The translations under genes and the position numbers were made by a program. Shown here piece after piece: positions 1 through 8,409 of a DNA stretch of 64,000 bases. This DNA comes from Variovorax sp. Root318D1 (GTDB taxonomy: Bacteria; Pseudomonadota; Gammaproteobacteria; Burkholderiales; Burkholderiaceae_C). The notes below the pieces were generated by a model that saw nothing but the letters and a program-made list of their open reading frames with translations, had not been told where the DNA came from and searched no databases. Each line of letters begins with the position of its first letter. Within the stretch, counting starts at the first letter, position 1. The stretch is taken from contig NZ_LMCQ01000024.1 of the NCBI RefSeq assembly GCF_001424835.1, forward strand, positions 359,688 through 423,687, read 5' to 3'.

Positions 1-148
1 CCGTCGATGGGGTGCCTTGCGCAGCGAAATAAAGGAGGAGGCCGCAGGCCGGGGGACATTCGCGGAGAAAGGTACCCCGTCGGCGGGAGCGCGCCCTGAA
101 CAGCAGCCCTCGAATCCAACGCGACGGACAACAAAGCAAGCATTCATT
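1..148. other. Left-edge intergenic stretch, no gene supported
   Basis: This stretch follows the stop of the leftward FAD oxidase gene. A leftward frame opens at the ATG on positions 59-57 and runs off the edge, but only about 19 codons are visible and no convincing ribosome binding site precedes it, so it is not called. I see no terminator hairpin with a T-run. The operon may continue to the left, for example with the missing solute-binding protein of the ABC system. Confidence 0.4.
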
Positions 149-1528
149 TCAATGCTCGACAGCCATGTCGGAAGTCCAGCCGCGCGTCTTTCCAGGGTTC
201 ATCAACCCCATCGGATCGCTGCACTTCTTGAATTCGATCTGCTGCGTGTCGATGGTTTTCATGCCGCCGTCCTCGATGGTGACGACATGCGGGTTGAAGA
301 TCTTGCAGCCGCCCTGCGACTCGATCTCGCGGATCACGTCGTACTGATGGGCTTCGCCCTTCCAGCGCACCAGCAGGATGCCGAAGGTGCCGCACTCGCC
401 GTTGGCGCGGGCGAAGTCCTGGTGCTGCAGCACGTCGTCGCCGAAGATTTGCAGATGGCGCTCGACTACCAACGGATCGAAGGGCTGCGCGTAGGCGACC
501 TGCAGGTAGGTCCAGCCGCGGTCTGCCTTCAGCGCCTGCAGCGTCGTATGGTTGAACGCGCATTCATACGCGGGTGGCAGGCCGTCGGCGAGCAGCTCGG
601 TCTCGGTGCCTGCGACGGAAATGGTGCCGCCATGCGCGGCAGCGAGCGCGCGGAAGCCGGTCATCGAATCGGGCGAGACCATGGCGAACGCCGCATGCCG
701 GTCGCGCGGAAAGCGGTCGCGCATCGCCGTGTAGTAAGGCGAGAAGCGCGCCTCGACCGTCGAGAGCAGAAAGATGTCGAGCGTGGGTGCCTGCGCCGCG
801 ACGGCGAAGGCCAGCGCGCCGCGGTATGTTTCGAACAACACGGTGCAGTGCACCCATTCGACGGCCGGGCTCAGCGCGACTTCGACGTCCAGGATCACGC
901 CGTTGGTGCCGTAGGCGTGGTGCACCTGCTGGATCTCGTCGCCCTGCAGTTCGATGACGCGCGGCTCGCGCTCCAGGGTCATCACGCGCGCGCGCAGCAG
1001 GTTGCCGGGGTCGCGCAGGATGCCGTGGCGAAACGAGCCGATGCCGCCGAAGCCGCCCGCAATGAAGCCGCCGATGCTGGCCACATGCCAGGTCGAGGGC
1101 CACATGCGCAGCGCCTGGCCCGTCTCGCGCGCCGCAAGGTCGATGTCGTGCATGCGCGCGCCGGCCTCCACGCGAATGCGGCCGGGCTGGATGTCGAGCA
1201 CGCGGCACATCTGCGTCACGTCGAGCACGATGCCGCCTTCGAGCGGCACGCACTGGCCGTAGTTGCCGGTACCGCCCGCACGCACGGTGAGCGGCAGCTT
1301 CCACTTTGCGGCCGTGGCCGCGACCTGGCGCACGTCGTCCTCGGTGCTGACCTTGACGACGAGGTCGGCCACGCAGCCCGCGAGCTGCGCCGTGAGGATG
1401 GGGCTGTACCAGTAGAAGTCTTTGGAGAGCTGCTTGCGCTGGCTCGGCGCGGTGATCACATTGAGGCCGCGCAGGTCTTGGCGCACGGCATCCCAATCGA
1501 CAGCAGGCACGATGGTCCTAGCGTTCAC
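149..1528 (-). CDS. FAD-binding oxidoreductase (GlcD/FAD-linked oxidase type)
   Basis: A 459-residue soluble flavoenzyme of the PCMH-type FAD-binding family. The N-terminal third carries the FAD pyrophosphate-binding segment (VRAGGTGNYGQC near residue 82) and a glycine-rich stretch (GGFIAGGFGGIGS near residue 153), both typical of glycolate oxidase GlcD-like dehydrogenases. The C-terminal half is a substrate domain; the substrate cannot be read from sequence. The start is GTG at 1528, overlapping the end of the permease gene by 11 bases; no in-frame ATG lies nearby, and translational coupling is likely. It is the last visible gene of an operon with an ABC importer and a creatininase-like amidohydrolase, so it probably oxidises the imported compound or its product. 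Confidence 0.85.
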   Translation of the reverse strand: MNARTIVPAVDWDAVRQDLRGLNVITAPSQRKQLSKDFYWYSPILTAQLAGCVADLVVKVSTEDDVRQVAATAAKWKLPLTVRAGGTGNYGQCVPLEGGIVLDVTQMCRVLDIQPGRIRVEAGARMHDIDLAARETGQALRMWPSTWHVASIGGFIAGGFGGIGSFRHGILRDPGNLLRARVMTLEREPRVIELQGDEIQQVHHAYGTNGVILDVEVALSPAVEWVHCTVLFETYRGALAFAVAAQAPTLDIFLLSTVEARFSPYYTAMRDRFPRDRHAAFAMVSPDSMTGFRALAAAHGGTISVAGTETELLADGLPPAYECAFNHTTLQALKADRGWTYLQVAYAQPFDPLVVERHLQIFGDDVLQHQDFARANGECGTFGILLVRWKGEAHQYDVIREIESQGGCKIFNPHVVTIEDGGMKTIDTQQIEFKKCSDPMGLMNPGKTRGWTSDMAVEH

Positions 1529-2408
1529 GGCGCATCTCGCTCTCGTGCCAGTGGCCGAGCACCAAGCGCGACAACGCGGCGAACACGATGAAGATCACGA
1601 TGCCGAGCAGAGACACCAGCAGCAGCGCCGCAAACATCATCGGGATCTCGGTGCGAAAGCTCGATTCGAGAATGCGCGAAGCCAGCCCGGTCTCCTTGCC
1701 GGCGGTGCCGGCCGTGAACTCCGCCACCACCGCGCCGATCAGGCTCAGCCCGCCCGCGATCTTCAGGCCGGCCATGAAGTACGGCAGCGCGCTGGGTGCG
1801 AGCAGGTAGCGGAAGGTCTGCCACGGCGAGGCCTTGTAGAGCTGGAACAGGTCACGCAGATTGCTGTCAGCGCTTTTCAGTCCGATGACGGTGTTCGACA
1901 GGATCGGGAAGAAGGCCACGATCCATGCGCACAGCAGCAACGCCGCGGTGGTGCTCGATACGTAGATCAATATCAGCGGCGCGATCGCGATGATCGGCGT
2001 CACCTGCAGGATCACCGCGATCGGGAACAGGCCGATCTCCACCCACTTGAAGAGCGCGAACGCAATCGCCAGCAGCACGCCGCCCACGATGGCCGCGCCG
2101 AGCGCAAGCAGCGTGAGCTTGACGGTGAACCACAGCGCGCTAGAGAGCGAGCCCCAGTTGTCGAACAGCGTGCGCAGGATGAGCGAAGGTGCGGGCAGGA
2201 TGTAGTGCGGAATGCCGTTGGCGCGAACCATCCATTCCCACGCCAGCAGCAGCACGATGACGATGCCGGCCGGCACCGCGATGCGCAGCATCGATTCGCG
2301 CCGGCGCAGCTTGTCTTCGTGCGCGCGCAGCATCGCTTCGGAGGGCGCGGCATCCGCGGCATCCATTGGCACGTCGGCCGGCACCGCAGGCTCAGTGATC
2401 GATGTCAT
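1518..2408 (-). CDS. ABC transporter permease (SsuC/TauC type)
   Basis: A 296-residue inner-membrane permease of the nitrate/sulfonate/taurine importer class (BPD_transp_1). It has about six hydrophobic segments after a charged cytoplasmic N-terminus (roughly residues 1-40). The region around SNTVIGLKSADSNLRDL is the EAA-type coupling loop that contacts the ATPase. I chose ATG 2408 because GGAG sits about six bases upstream; ATG 2420 in the same frame lacks such a site. It overlaps the ATPase gene by 17 bases, and the two form one importer. No substrate-binding protein lies inside the operon, so the receptor is probably encoded to the left or elsewhere. Confidence 0.9.
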   Translation of the reverse strand: MTSITEPAVPADVPMDAADAAPSEAMLRAHEDKLRRRESMLRIAVPAGIVIVLLLAWEWMVRANGIPHYILPAPSLILRTLFDNWGSLSSALWFTVKLTLLALGAAIVGGVLLAIAFALFKWVEIGLFPIAVILQVTPIIAIAPLILIYVSSTTAALLLCAWIVAFFPILSNTVIGLKSADSNLRDLFQLYKASPWQTFRYLLAPSALPYFMAGLKIAGGLSLIGAVVAEFTAGTAGKETGLASRILESSFRTEIPMMFAALLLVSLLGIVIFIVFAALSRLVLGHWHESEMRRER

Positions 2409-3180
2409 GCAGCGCTCCATGCAGGGACCGCGACACCGCCGTGCAGTGCGCGTTGTAGCGGCTCGAGGTTCGAAAGTCCTCGCCGCGCGGATAGGGTTCG
2501 TCGATCCGGCTCTCGTCGATCACGCGGCCGGGCCGCGCCGCCATCACCACGATGCGGTTCGAGAGATACACCGACTCGTACACGCTGTGCGTGACGAACA
2601 CCACCGAGAAGCGATGCTCGCGCCAGATGGCCAGCAGGTCGTTGTTGAGCTTGATGCGCGTCATCTCGTCGAGCGCGGCAAAGGGCTCGTCCATCAGCAG
2701 GAGGCGCGGGTGCGTGACAAGTGCGCGCGCAATCGACACGCGCATCTTCATGCCGCCCGAGAGTTCGCGCGGGTACACATCGGCGAAGCGCGAGAGGCCT
2801 ACCATCTCCAGCACCTGCCGCACGACGGGTGCGGCCGCGTCGCGGCTTTGGCCCGCGAGCTTGAGCGGCAGCCACACGTTGTCGAACACCTTGGCCCAGG
2901 GCATGAGCGTGGGCTCCTGGAACACGAAGCCCAGGTCGCGGTCGCTCTGCGTCTTGCCCGTGTTGGCGCCGGACCACTGCATTTCGCCCGAACTGAGGCG
3001 GGTGAGCCCGGCGATCAGCCGCAGCGCGGTGCTCTTGCCGCAGCCGGAGGGCCCGAGAAAACTGATGAAGTCGTGTTCGCCGATGTCGAGCGTCATGCCC
3101 TGCAGTGCGAGCGTGCCGTTGGCAAAGCGCTTGCTGACGTGGCGCAGGCTGACCAGCGGGGGCGTGAGTTCAGAGGTCAT
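2392..3180 (-). CDS. ABC transporter ATP-binding protein (SsuB/TauB type)
   Basis: A 262-residue cytoplasmic ATPase that powers the adjacent permease. Motifs appear in the usual order: Walker A GPSGCGKST (residues 43-51), Q-loop in FVFQEP, signature LSGGM, Walker B LLLMDEP followed by the D-loop, and the switch histidine in FVTHS. Length and motif spacing match SsuB/TauB/NrtD-type ATPases. The start ATG overlaps the stop of the creatininase-like gene by four bases (ATGA). Substrate class (sulfonate, nitrate, aromatic or pyrimidine-like) cannot be decided from this subunit. Confidence 0.92.
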   Translation of the reverse strand: MTSELTPPLVSLRHVSKRFANGTLALQGMTLDIGEHDFISFLGPSGCGKSTALRLIAGLTRLSSGEMQWSGANTGKTQSDRDLGFVFQEPTLMPWAKVFDNVWLPLKLAGQSRDAAAPVVRQVLEMVGLSRFADVYPRELSGGMKMRVSIARALVTHPRLLLMDEPFAALDEMTRIKLNNDLLAIWREHRFSVVFVTHSVYESVYLSNRIVVMAARPGRVIDESRIDEPYPRGEDFRTSSRYNAHCTAVSRSLHGALHDIDH

Positions 3181-3998
3181 TTCCAGGCCGGCTCGTTGGC
3201 AAGGCGCGAGAGCGGAAAGCGGTCTACTTCATGCAGCAGCTCGACGAAGCGGCGGCCCACGTGGTCGAGCACCGCGGCGCCCTTCTCGGCCGTGGCGCGC
3301 GTGGCATCGCCGGCCGCGCCCGATGGATTGATGTCGTGCATCTGCCAGCCGAGCTTGCCGCTCGGGGTGATGGAGAGGAACTTGTTTTCGGCGGCCAGCT
3401 GTTCGGTCATCGAGCTGAAGTTCTGGAACTGGTCCTTGCGCACGTAGTCGGGCGTGAGGTGCAGCATCACCGAGCTTTCGAGATCACCTGCGTGGATGCC
3501 GTGCTTGCCTTCATGCGCGGTGAAGAGCCCTTCCGGCAAACCCAGCGTGTACCAGTTGGCGGCGACGACCATCATGCCGTGCTCCTCGCGCAGGTCGCGC
3601 GCCACGATGTCCATCACGCTCATCTGGCCGCCGTGGCTGTTGTAGAGCACCAGTTTGCGCACGCCGGCCTTGGCAACGCAGGCGCCGATGTCCTTCCACA
3701 GCGAGATCAGCGTGGTGGCCGAGACAGTGAGCGTGCCCGGGTAGCGCGAATGCTCGTTGCTCTTGCCGTAGGGCACGGTCGGCAAAAAAAGCACCGGCAG
3801 GTCGTCGGGCAGGTGCGGCAGCGTGGCGCGCACCATGCCGTCGATGGTGGCCGTGTCGGTCGACATCGGCAGATGGGGGCCGTGCTGCTCGGTGGCGCCC
3901 ACCGGCAGCACGGCGATGAGCCGTTCGCGGTCGAGGCGGGAGAACTCTTCGCTGGTCAGGTCGGACCAGAAGCGGCTGCGCAAGGGGACCGGGTTCAT
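3177..3998 (-). CDS. Creatininase-family amidohydrolase
   Basis: A 273-residue cytoplasmic metal-dependent amidohydrolase of the creatininase family. It shows the family signatures: GATEQHGPHLPMSTD (Glu, His and Asp metal ligands), the central NSHGGQ motif, and HAGDLESS with a metal-binding Glu. Members hydrolyse cyclic or linear amides such as creatinine; the actual substrate is unknown. It is first in the leftward operon with a strong AGGAGG ribosome binding site upstream of ATG 3998. Its linkage to an ABC importer and an FAD oxidase suggests uptake and breakdown of an N-containing compound (inference). Confidence 0.85.
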   Translation of the reverse strand: MNPVPLRSRFWSDLTSEEFSRLDRERLIAVLPVGATEQHGPHLPMSTDTATIDGMVRATLPHLPDDLPVLFLPTVPYGKSNEHSRYPGTLTVSATTLISLWKDIGACVAKAGVRKLVLYNSHGGQMSVMDIVARDLREEHGMMVVAANWYTLGLPEGLFTAHEGKHGIHAGDLESSVMLHLTPDYVRKDQFQNFSSMTEQLAAENKFLSITPSGKLGWQMHDINPSGAAGDATRATAEKGAAVLDHVGRRFVELLHEVDRFPLSRLANEPAWK

Positions 3999-4195
3999 CG
4001 TGGCGTACCTCCTGGTGACGGGCAGTAAGGCCGCGATGATGATCTAAATTATCCGTTCGGTCAAAAAAAGGTCGGCGTATAGGTACCTCCAATCGCCCTC
4101 GCCCGAAGTGCCGCACCTACTTGATGGCCGCTCGGCTTGGGCATATAAGTCGTTTCATGGTTCCTTGACTCGTCGCAAGACGAAAGGGGGATGCT

Positions 4196-4711
4196 GTGAA
4201 AAGACGCATCTACTGGTTGATGCCCGACTTGGCGAGCGCCAGAAGGGCAATGGACGATCTGGTCCGGGCGCGCGTCGACGTGGCGCGCATTCATTTCGCC
4301 GGACCCGAAGGCATGGACATGTCCGGGCTCCATGCGGCCAACGTATGGCAAACCTCCGACCTCGTTCACGCAGCCAAGACCGGCTGGGTGGTCGGCAGTG
4401 CCTGCGGCATCGTCCTTGGCCTCGTGGCCGCGCTGATGTTTCCGATCGTCGGCGACGACCCCGAATGGGAGGTGGCGGTGTCGGTGGCCATCCTGGGTGG
4501 CCTGATCGGCGCCTGGTCGGCCAGCATGGTCGGCATTTCCATTCCAAGTCCCAGGCTGCAACGCTTCGAAGGCGCCATCGCGAATGGCCAGATCCTGCTG
4601 ATGGTGGACCTGCCGCGTTCCCGCGTGCGGGACATCGAGGCGCTGCTGCAGTCCGCGCATCCCGAAGCCCGGTTCGAGGGTGAAGAGCCCCAGGTTCCGG
4701 CGTTCCTCTGA
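4196..4711 (+). CDS. DUF1269-like small membrane protein
   Basis: A 171-residue protein starting at GTG 4196, preceded by AAAGGGGG as ribosome binding site. The N-terminal part (residues 1-60) is a soluble alpha/beta-like segment beginning KRRIYWLMPD. Two hydrophobic, glycine-rich spans follow (about 63-87 and 92-112), then a soluble C-terminal half. This architecture and the opening sequence resemble the DUF1269 family of unknown function. It lies 45 bases upstream of the cytochrome oxidase genes in the same direction and may be co-expressed, but no link to the oxidase is shown. Confidence 0.75.
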   Translation: MKRRIYWLMPDLASARRAMDDLVRARVDVARIHFAGPEGMDMSGLHAANVWQTSDLVHAAKTGWVVGSACGIVLGLVAALMFPIVGDDPEWEVAVSVAILGGLIGAWSASMVGISIPSPRLQRFEGAIANGQILLMVDLPRSRVRDIEALLQSAHPEARFEGEEPQVPAFL

Positions 4712-4756
4712 AGCGCGAATGAGTTCCTGAGCCTATGCAGAGCCGAGGGAACGCAC

Positions 4757-5917
4757 ATGACCATGGCCGTTGCCCTCTTGCTCATCGTGGCCGGCTCGGT
4801 GCTGTTTCACGTTTTCAATCCGTGGTGGACGACGCCCCTTGCTTCGAACTGGAAGCTGATGGACGACACCCTCGGCATCACGCTGGCGATCACGGGCATC
4901 TTCTTCATCGTCATCAACGTGTTCATTGCCTACATGCTGGTGCGCTTCCGCCATCGCGCGGGGCACCGCGCGGCGCATGAGCCCGAGAACAGGAAACTCG
5001 AGCGCTGGCTGATAGGCGGCACCACGGTCGCCATCATGGCGTTGCTGGCGCCCGGTCTCCTGGTGTACGCGAACTATGTCAGGGAGCCCCGCGATGCGCT
5101 TGTGCTGGAGGTGCTGGCTCAGCAATGGCAATGGCGTTTCCGCTTCCCGGGCGAGGACGGCAAGCTGGGCGCGACCGATGCGCGCTTCTTCAGCGCTACC
5201 AATCCGTTCGGGATCGACCCCGCCGACCGGACCGGGCAGGACGACCTGCTGATCGCAGGCCCCGAGGTGCATTTGCCGCTCGGCAAGCCGGTGCTGGTGC
5301 TGATGCGCTCGCACGACGTGCTGCACGATTTCTTCGTGCCGAACTTCCGCGCCCGGATGAACACGGTGCCGGGGCAGGTCAGCCGCTTCTGGTTCACGCC
5401 GACCGTCGCGGGCCGCTATGAAGCGCTTTGCGCGCAGCTGTGCGGCGTGGGGCATCCCAACATGCGCGGCCACGTGGTGGTGGAGGACCCGGCGGCGTAC
5501 GGGGCCTGGCAGGCGGCGCTGCCGACCTTCGCCAAGTCGCAGATCAAGGCGCCCGAGGCCTCGGTCGGTGCCGTGCCGGCTGGCGGCGACGCACGCGTCC
5601 AGCAGGGGCGCGCGCTGGCGGATAGCAAGGGTTGCGTGGCCTGCCACACGATCGACGGCAGCCCACGGGTGGGACCGACCTGGAAGGGCCTGTACGGCAA
5701 GACCGAAACCATGGCGGACGGCTCCACTGCGCTGGTCGACGAAGCCTTTTTGCGCAGCTTCATCCTCGATCCGCAGGCGCGCCATGTGAAGGGCTTCCCG
5801 CCGGTCATGCCCAAAGTCGAGTTGACCGAAGAAGAGCTGGCCGCGCTGGTGGCCTATATCCAGAGTCTGGGCAGCCCGCCGGCGCAGGCTGCCGCCGAAC
5901 AGAGGGCTCCCCGATGA
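4757..5917 (+). CDS. coxB: Cytochrome c oxidase subunit II with fused cytochrome c domain (caa3 type)
   Basis: A 386-residue subunit II. Two transmembrane helices lie at the N-terminus (about residues 1-20 and 34-56), followed by the periplasmic cupredoxin domain with the CuA site: an upstream His in HDVLHDFF and the CxxxCxxxHxxM segment CAQLCGVGHPNM. The usual Glu in CAELC is Gln here. After a linker, residues about 280-375 form a cytochrome c domain with the heme motif CVACH and a downstream axial Met in VMPK. The fusion marks a caa3-type enzyme that takes electrons through its own heme c. It overlaps the subunit I gene by four bases. Confidence 0.93.
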   Translation: MTMAVALLLIVAGSVLFHVFNPWWTTPLASNWKLMDDTLGITLAITGIFFIVINVFIAYMLVRFRHRAGHRAAHEPENRKLERWLIGGTTVAIMALLAPGLLVYANYVREPRDALVLEVLAQQWQWRFRFPGEDGKLGATDARFFSATNPFGIDPADRTGQDDLLIAGPEVHLPLGKPVLVLMRSHDVLHDFFVPNFRARMNTVPGQVSRFWFTPTVAGRYEALCAQLCGVGHPNMRGHVVVEDPAAYGAWQAALPTFAKSQIKAPEASVGAVPAGGDARVQQGRALADSKGCVACHTIDGSPRVGPTWKGLYGKTETMADGSTALVDEAFLRSFILDPQARHVKGFPPVMPKVELTEEELAALVAYIQSLGSPPAQAAAEQRAPR

Positions 5918-7710
5918 ACTCTCCCGCGCCCACGGGGCACGCCATGCCCCACGACGACGACGCCGGGCATCCCGCGCCGCAAAGTTTCCTCACCCGCTAC
6001 GTCTGGAGCCAGGATCACAAGGTGATCGCCGTCCAGTACGCCTGCACCGCCATCGCGGTGGGCGTGGTGGGCGTGGTCCTGTCCAACCTGATGCGCCTGC
6101 AGCTTGGCTTTCCCGGCCAGTTCGAGTTCATCAACGCCGAGCGCTACTACCAGTTCGTGACCATGCACGGGATGATCATGGTGATCTACCTGCTCACGGC
6201 GCTGTTCCTGGGCGGCTTCGGCAACTACCTGATTCCGCTGATGGTGGGGGCGCGGGACATGGTCTTCCCTTACCTCAACATGCTGAGCTTCTGGGTGTAC
6301 CTGCTGTCGGTGGTGGTCCTGATGGCGAGCTTCTTCGTTGCGGGCGGCCCCACGGGTGCGGGCTGGACGCTGTATCCACCGCAGTCGATCCTGCCCGGCA
6401 CGCCGGGCCATACCGGGGGCATCATCCTGATGCTGGTGTCGCTGGTGATCTTCATCGTAGCGACCACCATGGGCGGCCTCAACTACGTGACCACCGTGCT
6501 GCAGGCGCGCTGCGAAGGCATGACGCTGCTGCGCATGCCGCTCACGGTGTGGGGCATCTTCGTGGCCACCATCCTTGCGCTGCTCGGCTTCCCGGCGCTG
6601 TTCGTCAGCGGCGTGATGCTGCTGCTCGACCGGACGGTAGGCACCAGCTTCTTCATGCCGGCGCTGGTGTCGATGGGGCAGCTGACCGGCTACAAGGGCG
6701 GCAGCCCGCTGCTGTTCCAGCACCTGTTCTGGTTCTTCGGCCATCCCGAGGTCTACATCGTGGCGCTGCCAGCGTTCGGCATCGTCTCCGACCTGATCAG
6801 CGTGCACGCGCGCAAGTGCATCTTCGGCTACCGCATGATGGTGTGGGCCATCATCGCCATCGGCGGACTCAGCGTGGTCGTCTGGGCGCACCACATGTTC
6901 GTGAGCGGCATGAATCCGTACTTCGGCTTCTTCTTCGCGACCACGACGCTGATCATCGCGGTGCCCACCGCGATCAAGGTCTACAACTGGCTCCTGACGC
7001 TGTGGCGCGGCGACATTCACCTGACGGTGCCGATGCTGTTCGCGCTGTCCTTCTTGTGCACTTTCCTCATCGGAGGACTGACCGGGCTGTTCCTCGGCAA
7101 CGTGAGCGTGGACATCCCCCTGTCCGGCACCTACTTCGTGGTGGCGCACTTCCACATGGTGATGGGCGTGGCGCCGCTCTTGGTGGTGTTCGGCGGCATC
7201 TACCACTGGTTCCCCAAGGTCACCGGCCGCATGCTGGACGACCGGCTCGGAAAGCTGCATTTCTGGATCACCTTCCTCGGCACTTACGCGATCTACTTTC
7301 CGATGCACTACCTCGGTGTGCTGGGCATGCCGCGGCGCTATTACAACTTCGACGGCTACGACTTCATTCCGCCTTCGGCATTCACCATGAATGAGTTCAT
7401 CACTGTGGTCGCGTTGATCGTCGGCGTGGGGCAGTTGCTGTTCATCTTCAACCTTGCCTGGAGTGCCTGGCGCGGCCAGCCGGCCGGCGCCAATCCGTGG
7501 CGCGCCGCCTCGCTTGAATGGCAGACGCCCGCCACGCCGCCGGGCCACGGCAACTGGGGCCCGCGGCTGCCGGTGGTCTACAGGTGGGCCTATGCCTACG
7601 CAGAGCCGGGTGCGGCGGAAGATTTCATTCCGCAGAACGCGCCACCGCAAGCCGGGCCCGGCAAACCCGAGCCAGAGGGCCAGAGCGAGGCCCCGGGAGC
7701 ACCGGCATGA
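5914..7710 (+). CDS. coxA: Cytochrome c oxidase subunit I
   Basis: The 598-residue catalytic subunit of a heme-copper oxygen reductase, holding heme a and the heme a3-CuB centre. Twelve transmembrane segments can be picked out. GHPEVY carries the CuB His, the gating Glu and the cross-linked Tyr of A1-type oxidases; WAHHMF gives the CuB His pair; HFHMV near residue 410 holds the heme ligands. The D-channel Asn/Asp region (VGARDMVFPYLN) is intact, so proton pumping is expected. ATG 5914 overlaps the coxB stop. The C-terminal 60 residues are Pro/Ala/Gly-rich. Confidence 0.95.
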   Translation: MNSPAPTGHAMPHDDDAGHPAPQSFLTRYVWSQDHKVIAVQYACTAIAVGVVGVVLSNLMRLQLGFPGQFEFINAERYYQFVTMHGMIMVIYLLTALFLGGFGNYLIPLMVGARDMVFPYLNMLSFWVYLLSVVVLMASFFVAGGPTGAGWTLYPPQSILPGTPGHTGGIILMLVSLVIFIVATTMGGLNYVTTVLQARCEGMTLLRMPLTVWGIFVATILALLGFPALFVSGVMLLLDRTVGTSFFMPALVSMGQLTGYKGGSPLLFQHLFWFFGHPEVYIVALPAFGIVSDLISVHARKCIFGYRMMVWAIIAIGGLSVVVWAHHMFVSGMNPYFGFFFATTTLIIAVPTAIKVYNWLLTLWRGDIHLTVPMLFALSFLCTFLIGGLTGLFLGNVSVDIPLSGTYFVVAHFHMVMGVAPLLVVFGGIYHWFPKVTGRMLDDRLGKLHFWITFLGTYAIYFPMHYLGVLGMPRRYYNFDGYDFIPPSAFTMNEFITVVALIVGVGQLLFIFNLAWSAWRGQPAGANPWRAASLEWQTPATPPGHGNWGPRLPVVYRWAYAYAEPGAAEDFIPQNAPPQAGPGKPEPEGQSEAPGAPA

Positions 7711-7775
7711 GCCCCCGATCGGCCGTTCCGAAGGGGGCTCGCACCGCAGTGCGGAGCACGGAGGTTGCCCAATGA
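7707..7775 (+). CDS. Possible 22-residue coupling ORF between coxA and subunit III
   Basis: This tiny frame starts at an ATG overlapping the coxA stop (ATGA) and ends at a TGA overlapping the ATG of the next gene, so it bridges two cistrons exactly. The product is basic and hydrophilic (begins MSPRSAVPKG), with no membrane segment. It may act only to keep ribosomes moving into the subunit III gene, or be fortuitous in high-GC DNA. The downstream gene also has its own GGAGG site at 7760-7764. Confidence 0.25.
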   Translation: MSPRSAVPKGARTAVRSTEVAQ

Positions 7776-8398
7776 CTGCCGCACTGAACCGCTTCCAGGC
7801 CAACTCGCCCCACGGCGGCCGCCCTCGCGATGCGCATGCGAGCGCGGCCAGCATTGGCCTGTGGGTCTTCATGGGCGTGGCCACCGCGCTGTTCTCTCTT
7901 TTCATCGTCGCCTACGTGATGCGCATGAGCGGTGACGATGCAATCACGATCGCACTGCCGTGGCAACTCTGGCTCAGCTCGGCCCTGCTCGTGGCGGGCA
8001 GCGCGGCGCTGCAATGGGCCGTTGGCGCGTCGCGCGGCCGCGATCCGACGCGGGCCCGTCGCCTGCTGCTTGCCGGCGGCTTCTGCGCGGTGGCCTTCCT
8101 GGGCGGGCAGCTATGGGCCTGGCAGGCGCTGCTCGGCGCGCAGGTCATGCCGGCCGGCAACCCTGCGGGCAGCTTCTTCTATCTGCTGACCGCCATGCAC
8201 GGGCTCCACCTCGCGGGTGGGCTGGTCGGGTGGGCATGGACGGCGCAGGCCGCATGGCCCGATCCTGCCGGGGCCGCATGGCGCATTGCGCTGTGCGCGC
8301 GCTACTGGCACTTCATGCTGGCGGTGTGGCTGGTGCTGTTCGCACTGCTGGGCTGGGTGACGCCGGACGTGGCGCGCTTCATCTGCGGCACATCCTGA
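7772..8398 (+). CDS. Heme-copper oxidase subunit III-like protein
   Basis: A 208-residue integral membrane protein with about five hydrophobic spans. Subunit III hallmarks are AMHGLHLAGG and the C-terminal CARYWHFMLAVWLVLF. It is shorter than, and divergent from, the second subunit III-like protein encoded immediately downstream. GGAGG precedes ATG 7772. Subunit III stabilises the catalytic subunit and supports sustained turnover; how two such proteins share the complex is not known from sequence. It may be an assembly factor or a second structural subunit, as some caa3/alternative oxidase operons carry small extra membrane subunits. Confidence 0.8.
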   Translation: MTAALNRFQANSPHGGRPRDAHASAASIGLWVFMGVATALFSLFIVAYVMRMSGDDAITIALPWQLWLSSALLVAGSAALQWAVGASRGRDPTRARRLLLAGGFCAVAFLGGQLWAWQALLGAQVMPAGNPAGSFFYLLTAMHGLHLAGGLVGWAWTAQAAWPDPAGAAWRIALCARYWHFMLAVWLVLFALLGWVTPDVARFICGTS

Positions 8399-8409
8399 GG
8401 AGGCGTTTC

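Noticed and set aside
17..1591. A 524-codon plus-strand frame opposite the FAD oxidase
   Set aside because: The minus strand encodes a coherent GlcD-type flavoenzyme in an overlapping operon; the plus frame is a composition artefact.
4040..4090. Possible regulator site in the gap upstream of the creatininase-like gene (CCGTTCGGTC region)
   Set aside because: The sequence is only partly symmetric and no regulator is encoded nearby, so no operator is claimed.
5854..7905. A 683-codon minus-strand frame across coxA
   Set aside because: Antisense to a textbook oxidase subunit I; no start signal and unnatural composition.
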